Shown here one piece after another: positions 43,714 to 55,379 of a DNA stretch of 64,000 nt. Both the position numbers and the translations under genes were made by a program. The notes beneath the pieces were generated by a model. The model was not told the DNA's origin and did no database searches. It saw only the letters and a list, made by a program, of their open reading frames with translations. Within the stretch, counting starts at the first letter, position 1. Each line of letters starts with the position of its first letter. The DNA comes from Cyprinodon diabolis (lineage: Eukaryota; Chordata; Actinopteri; Cyprinodontiformes; Cyprinodontidae): positions 1,777,416 to 1,841,415 of the forward strand of contig CM060064.1 in the NCBI GenBank assembly GCA_030533445.1, in the 5' to 3' direction.

Positions 43714-43806
43714 GATTCAGCTGTTCACTTGAACAAAGGACGCACCTTTGAAGATCAAACTGTTCAGATTTGGGACAGGGAACGCAGATGGTTTGAAAGA
43801 GGCGTC
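43714..43806 (+). pseudogene. Penelope-like retroelement C-terminal remnant
   Basis: The frame reads DSAVHLNKGRTFEDQTVQIW and DRERRWFERGV. It resembles a stretch I associate with fish retroelement proteins of the Penelope-like group (SAVHLHLK-GHSFED--V-ILDRE-RWFERGVKEAI). After GV the similarity ends, so about 31 codons remain. The family assignment is from memory of this motif and is not secure. The fragment itself is clearly protein-derived. Confidence 0.45.
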
Positions 43807-44377
43807 CTCTCTCCTTTGTCTTCCCCATTCCTTTCTATGTCTTCTTCTGTCTTTTTTGTTTTGTTTCTGAAAGCCTTTTCTAATAAAGTTTCACAAATAC
43901 CAAGTGGAACCTTTTGGCAACAGTCACAAAGTTTTACTTTTAAAACTTAACCTTTCTGCTGGGACATCAATCCTCAGTATTATTTTGGCAAACAGAACAT
44001 GTTAATAAAAAGGTGTCATAGGTTTGTTATTCCAATGTAATCTATTCTAATCTTTGTTATATGTTATAACATTTATACAACATATAACTGTTTAAAAACT
44101 ATAACAATTTGTTTAAACAGTCTTTCTGCAATTCTTCTCATACTTTTAGTTTTATAAAGTCTTAAAACTTTTAGTATAAAAATTCATAAACTTCATTAGG
44201 TGCTATTTTTTTAAGTTAAAACATTTAACTAAATCGTTCATATAATAGCATGAATTGTTCATATCACTTTTAGATTCTACACAGGAAACATAAGTGAAAA
44301 AATGAATGCATCCATTCCAAGTCAACTTGTAAAGCTTACCATATTGCAAGTTTTTCTCAAATTTTTCTCAAGCTGGC
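43807..44377. other. Intergenic sequence, nothing recognised
   Basis: AT-rich DNA with TTATATGTTATAAC-type palindromic patches near 44057. No gene. Confidence 0.4.
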
Positions 44378-44597
44378 CACCCCCGGCCATCCACATCAAG
44401 GGGATAGGTGGAGCATGTAGACAGCTTTAAGTTCCTGGGAGTCCACATCTCCGAGGACCTGACCTGGACGACCCGCTGCTCCAAACTCATCAAGAAGGTG
44501 CACCAGCGCCTCTTCTTCATTAGGACCCTAAAGAAGAACCACCTGTCCTCAGAGATCCTCACGAACTTCTACCGCTGCACCGTTGAGAGCATCCACA
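44378..44597 (+). mobile_element. Rex1/Babar LINE, left part (interrupted by L2)
   Basis: From about 44408 the plus strand encodes VEHVDSFKFLGVHISEDLTW and then KVHQRLFFIRTLKKNHLSSE, ending FYRCTVESIHT. This is the region after the RT palm in Rex1-type LINEs (VDSFKFLGTTIS-DL-W). It is 5'-truncated and is cut at about 44597 by a reversed L2 copy. The element continues at 45851. Confidence 0.78.
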
Positions 44598-45850
44598 CGT
44601 CATGTCATCTCAAGGCACTTTACAGTTCAACCAGATAGTACAGTCAAATTGATACAAAGTTTTCTTAGGAAAAGGTGTTGATGGCAGCAGCACAGCTGAT
44701 ATTTCTCTCCAGGATGGAGTCACAGCCAAACAGGAACAGACCAGATGAAGCTACTATGAGAAAAAGCAGAGAGAGCAGAACGTTAGAGATTGAACTAACA
44801 GATTCTGCAGAGTGGGAGAATAGAGATAGAATGAAGCAGAATGATGAAAAAGGGGTCCCTATGTCCTCCAGCAGTCTAAGCCTATAGCAGCATAACTATA
44901 GAGATAGCTCAGGATAACCTGAGCCACTCTAACTATAAGCTTTATCAAAAAGGAAAGTTTTAAGCCTAGTCTTAAAAGTAGACAGGGTGTCTGCCTCACG
45001 GACTAAAACTGGTAGTTGGTTCCACAGGAGGGGAGCCTGAGAACTAAAAGATCTGCCTCCCATTCTACTTTTAGAAATTCTAGGAACCACTAGTAAACCT
45101 GCAGATTGAGAGCGAAGTGCTCTGTTAGGAACATAAGGAACAATCAGATCTCTGATATCAGATGGAGCTTGGCCATTTAAGGCTTTATATGTGAGAAGGA
45201 GGATTTTAAATTCTATTCTGGATTTAACAGGAAGCCAATGAAGAGAAGCCAGGATAGGAGAGATATGATCTCTCTTTTTCATTTTCATCAGAACTCTGGC
45301 TGCAGCATTTTGGATCAGCTGAAGGCTTTTAACTACAGTTTGTGGACTTCCTGATAGTAAAGAATTACAATAGTCCAGCCTTGAAGTAACAAATGCATGG
45401 ACTAGTTTCTCAGCATCACCCCTGGACAGGAGATTTCTAATTTTTGCAATGTTCCTCAGATGAAAGAAGGAAATTCTAGAAACCTCTTTGATCTGGGATT
45501 TAAATGACAGGTCCTGATCAAAAATAACACCAAGATTTTTTACTTTATTATCTGAAATCACTTTAATCCCATCCAAATGAAGTGACTGGCTAATCAGCTT
45601 CTTTTTCAAAGACTCTGGTCCAAAGACTATAACTTCTGTTTTGTCTGCATTCAGAAGCAGAAAGTTAAGAGTCATCCAGGTTTTTATGTCTTCAAGACAT
45701 GCCTGTAATCTATGTAATGGGTTAGCTTCATCTGGATTTATAGACAGATATAGCTGGGTATCATCAGCATAACAGTGGAAATTATTCCCATGCTGGGATG
45801 ATTGGTCATTGGCATTGGTCCTAGCACTGGAGCCTGTGGTACCTCACAGG
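44598..45850 (-). mobile_element. L2 LINE copy nested in Rex1
   Basis: On the minus strand it starts near EVPQAPVLGP at about 45845, deletes part of the palm, and continues GNNFHCYADDTQLYLSI with an intact YADD box near 45755-45785. The RT C-terminal frame of 248 codons is then open to its natural stop at 44929. In the 3' UTR about 500 bp are deleted at 44671, after which the terminal ACTTTACAGTTCAACCAGAT segment remains. The TTGAA tail itself is missing. The copy is non-functional but little diverged from 47887-48925. Confidence 0.88.
44929..45675 (-). pseudogene. L2 ORF2 C-terminal domain, open frame
   Basis: A 248-codon open frame starts MTLNFLLLNADKTEVIVFGP, directly downstream of the YADD block. 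It contains NLGVIFDQDLSFKSQIKEVS, SRLDYCNSLLSG, LQLIQNAAARVL, LASLHWLPV and FKILLLTYKALNGQAP, and ends KTFLFDKAYS. These are the thumb and C-terminal blocks of the L2/CR1 group. The ATG is internal to the ancestral protein. The absence of stops suggests a fairly recent insertion. Confidence 0.85.
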
Positions 45851-46506
45851 GAACTGCTCTGTCGCCGACCGGAAAACTGCGCAGCACATCGCCGGGGCAC
45901 CGCTTCCTACCATCAAGGACATCTATAAGAAACGATGTGTGAAAAGGTCCAGGAAAATCACCAAGGAGTTGACTCACCCTGCACACACACCCTTCCCCCT
46001 CCTGCCCTCTGGAAGGCGTTACAGAAGCCTACGGACCAGAACCACCAGGCACCGGAACAGCTTTTCTCACACGCTTCTTTCCCACAGCTTTCACGCTCCT
46101 GAACGCCTCCTGACGCATCTATAAGGACTGTATCCCCTCATAAAATAATAACATATGGACTGTCCTCACACTCACACACAATCTGTATACAATCTGTATA
46201 CAACCTGTATATAATCTGTAAATCTTATCTGACATTATTTATCTTGTATTATAAACCCACTAATACATACATAATTATATTCCTAACATTCCTGTATATT
46301 CTGTATAATCGTTGCATGTAGCTCCCATATTAATATTTATATTTATACACAACTTTTTACACTCCCTAACTATTACTTTTTGCTTGTACAAACACCTGTA
46401 ATAATATTTATATCTGTATAGCACTAATGGATAGATGCAAACCACATTTCGTTGCTTTGTACTCGTGACAATGCAATGACAATAAAGTTGAATTCTATTC
46501 TATTTT
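45851..46506 (+). mobile_element. Rex1/Babar LINE, right part with 3' end
   Basis: The coding part reads NCSVADRKTAQHIAGAPLPT and IKDIYKKR, then LPSGRRYRSLRTRTTRHRNS, the C-terminal region of Rex1-type proteins, and runs to about 46120. An AT-rich 3' UTR follows, ending GACAATAAAGTTGAATTCTA and an ATTCT-type tail near 46500, the known style of Rex1 3' ends. About 20 codons expected between the two halves are missing, so a short target deletion accompanied or followed the L2 insertion. Confidence 0.8.
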
Positions 46507-47886
46507 TATTTATTATTTTTATTAAAGTGATAATATAATGTATTGATGGATGTTTTATCTTTCTATATCTCTTCCAATAGAAAAGCATGAGTATTTGTGT
46601 TAGTTATTTTGATGTGCTTAATAGACAAAAGAAAAAAACAGCAACACATTGCTATTACGAATAAGATGTACAACTTATTGTATTTGGTAAATACATCAAA
46701 TTGTAGTGTTTGTTTAGGCCTTTGACTGTTATACAGGATTTATTTTTCAAGTTTCTCCAATGCTCTACTTACAGTCCCGCTGTGCTCAGTTCAAAGGAAT
46801 AAAAATAAGCTCTGAAATGTTCTGTTTTGTGAGCATATAACTGGACTGGTTTGTAACACAGGAGTTTATTTTAGGGAAACGTCGGCTGTGTTTGAAAGCC
46901 TTTTGTTTGTCCATTCAGAGTAGCATCGCCCTCATCGACCTTCTGACTGAAAGGTTCAGATCACAAGTCAGTCCATCTGCTCAGATCAGCAAAAGGTCAT
47001 GACCTTCGAATTGGTATTTCACTGACTTTCATTGCCCTCTATTTCTATAAGCACTCTGCTTTTCACGCAATTGGAGGAGATCAGACGGCTATCCAGGCAG
47101 CTTCTGTTGTGCTAACAGATTTGACTTCCTAGACAGCGTTATTTATGAAATGGCTTTGGAGAAAATGCCTAAATCGAAGTATGATAGCATGAACTGTGAA
47201 TGTAATTGTTATTTTCCACTTAGACTCTAAACTGCCATGCAAAACAAAATGTGACAGATTTAATCTCTTTTATGAAACTACTTACCTGCTTCATTCTCTT
47301 TGCTCTAACATCAGGTACGATCCCCAGGGCAGTCGGTGTTATGACAGGCTGTAAAGTGAACTAATGAGTCTTCATGCCACATGGTCAGTCTTTTTTGCTT
47401 TGGGCCATAGGACAGATAAAGTCATAGTGACGACTACCCACAGAGGGATCTCTGTGTTATACAGTATCAATATCTGAGGAATAATTCCCCCTGAGGGCAG
47501 ATTATCTTTGTTTGCTTCACAACTCTAATAACATTTAGCTTGGAACAGTCATAGTGCAGAGCAAATCTTTTACAAATCACAGTGAGACGCTGTCAACAGC
47601 ATGAACAAGAGACTTCCTCTGAAATACAGTGGCACATCAACAAGCATAATAAACATCCAACCATGGCATGACCAAAGGGCAAAACAGACCTCAGACATCA
47701 GCAGGTGATCAGACTGGATGCAACATAGGATACATGACATGAGCCAATTGTATAAAACCTTCACTTAATCCCTACAAAATTAAACATTTACACTTGATTT
47801 TTACCTACTTGCATCAAGAATTGTGTGATTATTGAATGACTTATTTTAATAACATGGAGAAGAAGCATTGTTTATCTGGTATTATA
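46507..47886. other. Single-copy intergenic block
   Basis: No gene or recognised transposon. The segments 46900-47270 and 47310-47540 are balanced in base composition and free of repeats, which makes them candidates for conserved non-coding elements. This is inference only. Confidence 0.4.
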
Positions 47887-48925
47887 GAACAGAATTTAAA
47901 ATCCTCCTTCTCACATATAAAGCCTTAAATGGCCAAGCTCCATCTGATATCAGAGATCTGATTGTTCCTTATGTTCCTAACAGAGCACTTCGCTCTCAAT
48001 CTGCAGGTTTACTAGTGGTTCCTAGAATTTCTAAAAGTAGAATGGGAGGCAGATCTTTTAGTTATCAGGCTCCTCTCCTGTGGAACCAACTACCAGTTTT
48101 AGTCCGTGAGGCAGACACCCTGTCTACTTTTAAGGATAGGCTTAAAACTTTCCTTTTTGATAAAGCTTATAGTTAGAGTGGCTCAGGTTATCCTGATCTA
48201 TCTCTATAGTTCTGCTGCTATAGGCTTAGACTGCTGGAGGACATAGGGACCCCTTTTTCATCATTCTGCTTCATTCTATCTCTATTCTCCCACTCTGCAG
48301 AATCTGTTAGTTCAATCTCTAACGTTCTGCTCTCTCTGCTTTTTCTCATAGTAGCTTCATCTGGTCTGTTCCTGTTTGGCTGTGACTCCATCCTGGAGAG
48401 AAATATCAGCTGTGCTGCTGCCATCAACACCTTTGTTTCTAGATGTTGGAGCTTGGCCTGTTTTCCAGTGTAGTCCTGTTTCTCTGACTGTGACTAACTG
48501 GATGTGCTCTCTTCATCCTCTGACATGGGAGCTGGCTTGGAGCTCGTCTGCCTGGCTGTGTGTTTCCTGGACGGGGCCGCCTGTGGAGCTGGTTGACAGT
48601 TGCCTTTTGTATCTATGCTTCTTTTTCTATGTCTGCTTCTGTCTCCTTGAACCCCAGTGGGCCTCAGCAGATGGCCGCTCACACTGAGTCTGGTTCTGCT
48701 TGAGGTTTCTTCCTGTTCAAAGGGAGTTTTTCCTCTCCACTGTCGCTACAAGCATGCTTAGTGTGAGGGATTGCTGAAGAGTCAATGAGTCGATGCAATC
48801 AGCTGGTTTTCCTTAGAAAGAAAACTTTGAATCAATCTGACTGGATGATCTGGTGAACTGGAAAGTGACCTGAGATGACATGTGTTGTGAATTTGCGATA
48901 TTTTATTAAGCTGAATTGAATTGAT
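47887..48925 (+). mobile_element. L2 LINE, 5'-truncated copy with complete 3' UTR
   Basis: It begins in the C-terminal coding region (EFKILLLTYKALNGQAP) at 47887, has an open frame to the stop at 48174-48176, then the full 3' UTR. It ends near 48925 in a short CTGAATTGAATTGATG tail. It is the best reference for the family's 3' half in this window. The overlapping 70-codon antisense and 103-codon sense frames lie in the UTR. Confidence 0.9.
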
Positions 48926-50647
48926 GCTGAATTATGAAATTATCAACTACTAAGCAATGATTTCATATCAAATTGGAGTTTTTGGAAACTGGCAAAAGGG
49001 GTTTCTATTAACGAAACTTGTAGATGCATCTAAAAAAAGAGTTGAGTTCACATTTTCCTCAGATTTGACTTACTTTTCTTTTTTTTCCTTTCCTTTTTAC
49101 TTTTTTAAAGCGAAAATTAGGAAATAATGGTTCAAATTAGTAGAAGAAAATGTCTAGGGTAGGTATTAAATTTGACTATAAGAAAGCTATAGTGTGGCTC
49201 TTACTGACACTACAGCTTCCTGTTAATGGTGGCAAAATGTGAAGCCTTTGACAGTTTGTGTTTTTTCTGTCTCTTACTAATGCATTTATAATCATAGTAT
49301 TTTACAGATAACTATGAATTCGTAACTTAAAGGAGGCCCTTCTTTAAAAGCTAGAATTTCCACTGCTTGGTGTTGTGGAGGTATACATGTGAATTTTCAG
49401 TGAGAGTTTTATCAATAAACATTTGGTATGCTTCTGCATCCAGACACATCCTTTCAAATATCTAACACAAAAATAATGATGGCCTCGACATGAAAAGAGA
49501 TTTTATTGATGCAGCAGAGGCCTGAATCATGAACTATTGTCCAACAATATTTGGAACAAGAAAAGATAAAAACCTGTCTCCGTACCAGCTGTGACTGAGA
49601 CCTGAACTTTGTTGGCATATGTTTCCTCTCAAGTGTTTGATCTGTTGTGCATATGATTGTTGTTTGATGAAGAAATCAGCTTATAGAGGCTGTAACTCAA
49701 CAATCGCCTTTTAATGCCCTTTTGGCTGCCACAGAGGATAAGGCAGGAGGGGAGTTTGGCCTTTGGAGGCTCTATCTCAGGCAAATTGTCAGAGGGCTCG
49801 CCCACCTTTCCTATCAATTTAAAGACCTTTTGTACCCAGGCAGCTGTGCCCTCATTACTGCAGCCATGGGTTCACGCACAATCTTTGAGATTCAATTAGC
49901 TTAGATGCACAGCAAAATATCGAAGGGCATTTTGCTGGAGTGAAGCCTCAAGGAAACTGGAAAGGTCACACATCTGACTTCCTCTCTAAGAGGTACGAGG
50001 AGGATAGAAGGCAGAAAAAATGTCACGCTAAAATGGCATTTCATTCCCAGCACTACACCGTCACAATGACCAAACTTCATCTTCCATCAGAAAATGTGCT
50101 GCCCGGAGCGACCAACTGTTTCAGTTTAATTCAAAGAGCAGCTGGCTTTTAATATCCCAGGTACATAACAGCTTTATCACTTCATTAATATTCAAGTCCC
50201 AGCTTCTGGCCATTCTTTATTGCAGAGAAATATGCTGTCATTGCCCCAGTAAGAGCAAAAACTAGGAGGCTGAGCCCTCTGCATGGCATTGCAGTGGATG
50301 GAACATTACCAGCTACGCTGCTAAAACCAACAGAACTACTCCCTTTCTACAACAGATTTCACATGAAAAAGTGTATTATGAATGCATATCACCTTTATTG
50401 ACTGCAAAGTTTTATTGCAGATGACCGTGGTGGACCACAGGTGTTGGTGGGGAAATAAAACATCTACTAAAACTCAGAGGTCATTTAAAACTCTCAATAA
50501 ACTTATGATTCTCATGAATTAAACTCAATTTGCCTTGAATCTGTTATGTTTCTTTTTACTGCAGGTAAATAACGTTAAGCATTTTAATATTTTCTTAATC
50601 AGAATATTTTTCAAAGACCATTGAAATATTATTCATAATAATTTCAC
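48926..50647. other. Single-copy intergenic block
   Basis: No gene over 1.7 kb. The segment 49680-50290 is balanced, repeat-free and rich in motif-like AT/GC alternation, so it is a candidate conserved non-coding element. ORFs of 60-70 codons here have no domain or splice context. Confidence 0.4.
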
Positions 50648-50652
50648 AAACA

Positions 50653-51439
50653 TGTCATGATTTTACTAAAGTTAAGACCCAAATGCAGAAGACCAAACAG
50701 GGAGACCAGGGAAAAGGTTTAACAGGTTTTATTGAAGAGATAATGCAGAGAGAAGTGTTGCTCTGAACACTGCTCAACTGGAACTGAAAAGTGAGGGGAA
50801 GACACAGCGGTTAGTTCAGGCTCAGTGGGAAATTTGACTTGTGAACTTGGAGAAGAGGATTGGGTTGCTGACTCACGGTTCCAGAGAAGTTGTTGAATCC
50901 TTGACTCCAGTCTGTATGCTGTAGTTCCAGTGTTTGTTTACCCAGAATGCGGCTGTTTGTAGGTGAACTGAGAAAACTGACTGCCACTCAGATTTCCTGC
51001 GGTACTTGAACTGGTCGTAGTGGAGAATAATCCCTTTCTCAGTGTGAAGCTCAAACAATGTCTTGGGGAAAGTGGATCCAAACCTCCTGTTTGAACCCAA
51101 GCTCAATTTGAAGCACAGTTGATCCTTCCAGGGAGAGAAGGTCCAAAAAATCCAGTTTGCAGGATGACTTCCTGCCGAGAGGCAAAGACAAAACAATGTT
51201 AAAACTCAGGTTGACAAGAACTCAGTTTGACTCAGCAAAACTCAGCTTGGCTAGAGTACCCAAAACTGCCAAACACTCTGGTGTCGAGGTAGTGGCAGTC
51301 AGCAGCTTAGGAACACTCCGTCAACGAGGAACGAGGACCATCAGCAGGTGTGTGAGGAGGCGGACCAGAACCAGGCGCCTCCTGGTGGAGGAAGGGAGAC
51401 AAACACAGAAACACAAACACACAGGCAGGAGTCCTGACA
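50653..51439 (-). mobile_element. Solo LTR family B copy 2, intact
   Basis: It starts TGTCATGATTTTAC and ends GTCCTGACA. Flanks are perfect 5-bp duplications AAACA (50648-50652 and 51440-51444). On the minus strand AATAAAACC lies at 50733-50728, near the 3' end. The LTR is 787 bp and is the reference for the copy split by the L1 (20423-27613). The ORFs of 100 and 107 codons have no gag or pol features. Confidence 0.9.
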
Positions 51440-51789
51440 AAACAAACCTACATACTTAATAAATCAAAGCATTCTTGCCCTTAATGATATTGAATTTGAA
51501 AGAGAATGTGTGTTATTGAGAAAAGACTATAAAAAAGCAATAGTAAGACACAACCAGCAGAGATTTGTTAGTAGTCAGCAAGTATTCCTTTTTCTGTGTG
51601 CAAACTGCTTCATAAATTACCCAAATAGTACCCAAAGTGGTGTGACTGTGGAGGAATTTCCTTCCAAAAACAATGAGCAGACATTTTCTTTTTGAGAGCA
51701 GGATTTCATCTTCACTTCTCAAAAGTACAAGTAGATGATTGCTTACATTGAATGCTCACATTCAAAGCCATCTGCTTCAGTTCGTACTA

Positions 51790-52104
51790 ATCCTCACATA
51801 TCCAGCCCCATTCACTTATTTCATGGCCCTATGCTCCTAAATCTAGCAATAGAACCACTTGCTATCACTCTCCTCAGTTGTACAGATGTACGAGGTGTTT
51901 GGAGGGAAGGTGTGGAACTTGGTCTACCTTTATGCAGATGATGTTCTGCTTTATGTTTCTAATCTATTCAAAAAACTTTCTCCTGCTCCAGCACTGCTCA
52001 TATATTTTGGCAGCTTCTCAGACTACAAGTTTAATGTCAGCAAGTTGAAGTTAGTAAATGTACTTATCTTGGGGTCACAGTCACTAGAAAGTTTGAAGAT
52101 TTGA
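51790..52104 (+). pseudogene. L1-clade LINE reverse-transcriptase fragment
   Basis: The plus strand reads LLNLAIEPLAITLLS and CTDVRGVWREGVE, then, after a frame change near 51920, VYLYADDVLLYVSN and FGSFSDYKFNVSKLKLV. This is the RT palm around the catalytic YADD of the same LINE group as 20492-26932 (there SLYADDLLLYISD and FSGYKINYQKS). Only about 100 codons survive and the frame is broken. Confidence 0.8.
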
Positions 52105-54275
52105 TTGACATAGTGTAACCGGTCTCATGAGTCTGTGTCCTAAACACTCCTTTATTATTTCACAGATTAACTCTGTTATGCTCTGCGTTGTGTTCTGATG
52201 AAGGAGGGACCCAGAAAAAAGGTTAAGCCAGTTGCTTTAATGCTGTTAGCCAGCCGGATTCTGCACAGACAGAAATAAAACTATCGCTAATATGCAGCTT
52301 GAAGACATACAAAGGTCAGCATCCCCTGTTATCAGAAAAGCACATGGGGAAACCCTGTAACTGTAGCAGGAAAACATTTGCTCTGACCAGTAAATAGAGA
52401 CACATATTGAGATACAAATAAGGGTTTAAACACTGATATAAAATTAGTGTTCTGTGTTCCTCAGATGCTCGTTACATTTCAATTAGCAAGTCTGACCAAG
52501 AGTCATTTAGTGGAATCCTGATGTCTATTCGCTGCTAGCTATTTCAAGGAGGTTAAGAATCATTTAACTAAAGATTTTTGGTTCCTGATTGAGCAAATCA
52601 TTTAATTAAACATTATTTGGCCAAATAATATTTTATTCACCTCATGGATTTGCATTGTGAATTGGTCTGAAAACATTCCAATTTCTTTAAAATTAGTGAA
52701 AAGCTCATTTGTTCAAATCCCAAATTCTTCCAGATAAATTTTGGTTTTCAAAGACAAAATCCATCTTAAACTGTAATATGGTTTTAAACCATGTTTCCTC
52801 TTCCTCTTTGTACATATTAGTTTAGCTAGTTGAGTTTCACTAGTTTTAGTTAGGGTGGTATTTTTTTTGTGGCGAATGATTTTTGTTAATAAACTCTTAA
52901 ATTTTGAACAGAAGTTGCTGTGAATTTGTTACATGTATGTATGTGCAGAATTAACTTTTTGAACATGATTAAGCTTGAATCACTCATTTATTTATTGTTC
53001 TAACACACAGTTAGTAGGACTGTGTGTCATAAACAATATATAACAGATATTTTACCACCCCTACAGGGGAGGGCAATAAACATCTTAAAGTATCAGAAAC
53101 ATAAATTCCCAGCTGGCTGGGAATTGAATATAACAGTTATATGGCATCCAACCTGGATGGGCATTGAATATAAAATCACAACACAAGAAAATAATAGTTT
53201 TTATTCCTTGAAAATGTCATCATGGGTGAAAAGCTAATGTAGAAGCTCTAAAGGTTATGTTGTATTAAGCACAGTGCAAAGCTGTGTTTTTAAAAAGGAT
53301 ATACATCTGGAATATGATCTAAAAAAATCCCAAAGTTAAGGAGCAGTAAACTGAACATTGCTTAAACCTCAAGCTTCGTACTAATAAAAACACTCTACTG
53401 ACCTTTTAGAGTGTAAACACTAGAAAGATGATTATAACAGATCCAGGTATAAAGGAAATTCCTGTAAATACTCATTTTTGGGGAGCTGCCCAGTAGAGTT
53501 ACCCCTTAAAGAAGGGAAAAAAGGATGAGAAAATTACACAACCTGTGATGTTACAGTAAGTGTTTTGTCCCTATTCTTAGTAGTTTATTTTGTTTGCATG
53601 CATTCATAATGAAGTTACATTGCATTTTAACTAAAGTTAAAACATGTATATACTTTTATCTTGACTGCCATGTTGGCAAACAGCAAATTATCAACCATCC
53701 CATTGCCTGGAGGTACCAGAAGTAAAGAATCAAATGAAAGGAGTATTACCGTATACCATTGAAACATCAAAACAAAAATCCACACAAAAACAAACTGCCC
53801 TAAATAAGGACAGAAAAGAGCCTATTCTGCCCTTGCAAGAAGGTGGCAGATTTCTAACTTGGCAGAGAGCTAAACAGTTTCTCAATAAACACAGCAGAGT
53901 CTTTAGGTACGCTTTTGATGTTTACTGATGAAGATCTGGGAAATACCGGGATGATTGCAGAAACTTTAAACTGGTCTCCACCTTGGAGCCAGGCTAACGG
54001 GAATTAAAAACTGACCTCCCCTGCATCCCGAGCCAAAACCCTGAGGGCTCCGTGGAGAAGAGCCAGCTCATGATCAGAAGACAGGAGATTAACAGTAAAG
54101 GGCAGAATATACTTATGCAACTGCAGACATCAAATGTCGCTTGGGCCTGGTCACAAACCAGTTTTTCTGGTTTGCTTCTGCACCGTCGGTCTGGAGTTTC
54201 TAGGGATGTACAGCAGTTTCCTGCCAAAGTGCAAGGGGGAGCCTATTTGAGAACTCGCAAGAACTTCGGCGGATG
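52105..54275. other. Intergenic sequence, nothing firmly recognised
   Basis: About 2.2 kb, mostly AT-rich. Frames at 53022 (71 codons) and 53734 (64 codons, starting MKGVLPYTIETSK) have a protein-like look but no domain I know, and may be old LINE debris. No host exon was recognised. Confidence 0.4.
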
Positions 54276-54410
54276 GTTATGAGAACTTCATTTTGGCAGA
54301 GACCTTGGCATCTTTATATAATTTGTCTGAGGCATCGTACAAGTGGTTGTACTTCTGGACCTCCTCGATTAACCTTTCGTTGTAGTTGTCCATTGTAGTT
54401 GTTCCTCGGT
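54276..54410 (-). pseudogene. MADF-domain fragment (Harbinger-associated type)
   Basis: On the minus strand from about 54390 the frame reads MDNYNERLIEEVQKYNHLYD, then ASDKLYKDAK. This fits the start of a MADF (Adf-1-like) DNA-binding domain, which typically opens with EKLI-EV-K-P-LYD---K-YKD. Such domains accompany PIF/Harbinger transposases and host regulators. The Trp that normally follows is absent and the frame ends after 38 residues. It is a fragment. Confidence 0.5.
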
Positions 54411-54599
54411 TTTTAAAAATGGCACCGAATCGAGAAGGATGACCACACAGACAGCCGGAAAGGCATACCAAGTACAAATCACAGCTACTTTTTTGTCTGC
54501 GCACTTCCGCTTGAGGTCTGCGTGGGTTTGCGACCATCCGATGCGTAGTCAAGATTTTTTGAGACAAACAGATTTGACGGTTGAAGAGGCTATGTATCA
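54411..54599. other. Upstream flank of the MADF fragment
   Basis: GC-richer than its surroundings. It may be the leader of the same transposon, but no terminal repeats were found. Confidence 0.3.
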
Positions 54600-54864
54600 G
54601 AGGCATAAATCAGCTTAACAGTAAACCCACTCAATCCACTGGGCTCCAGGGATGGAAACATGAACCAAGGACCCAACTAAAGGTAACGTAACAAACAGGA
54701 GTCAAACAGAAATCAAACAATGATCTGGCCCTGAGAGCTGTGCTGAACCGTATATATAGCAGAGGGAGCAGGTGAATAAGATGAATGATAATTAGAGAGC
54801 GGGAAGGGAACGGCAGGTGACAGAAGTGAGTAATTAAGATCAGCTATCAGAGCAGAACATGACA
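54600..54864 (-). mobile_element. Truncated LTR, family E
   Basis: The right end GAACATGACA gives a minus-strand start TGTCATGTTC. A TATA-like TATATATAC lies near 54750, about 110 bases in, as in the other LTRs here. The other end is missing near 54600, so no target duplication can be tested. Confidence 0.6.
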
Positions 54865-55379
54865 GCATTAGCATTGGTCACGCTGTTAACTTTACACACA
54901 ATTAATAGTACCAAACAGGACATCATAACAGGTGAGTCACACTGGTACTTACAGACTTATGTCTCTTCTAGGTACAGCAAGAAGAAAAATGATGTATGAG
55001 TGGAGATATCTACTTTGATGATGCTTTGAACAACTACCTTAACCCTGCAGGAACGGTACAGCAGTCTAAACAGACCCCTGACACTCTTAAAGGTGCAGCA
55101 CAGACCCAATGGAGCCAGGCAATGTGAGGGGAAAGCACTGTCAGGCAGAAGTGAGAACGGGTAACATGGCAGGTTGAGCTGACCCCTTTGAATAACACAC
55201 TAAAATGTATGGAGCACACAATTTATTTTTGAGAGCAGGATTTCCACTACTTGCAATCAAAACTTGTAATGCTCACATTCAGAACTTCTGCTTTCTTTTA
55301 AATATATTTTCTTCTCCATCAAATATTAGTTTCAGCTCAGATCTAATGTTTCGTGTAGAGATATTTTCTCCTGTCATTG
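54865..55379. other. Intergenic sequence, nothing recognised
   Basis: No gene. Short segments resemble transposon debris but were not assigned. Confidence 0.35.

Noticed and set aside
51157..51459. 100-codon ORF at the end of the family B LTR
   Set aside because: It spans the LTR boundary and its target duplication and is not shared with the other LTR copy.
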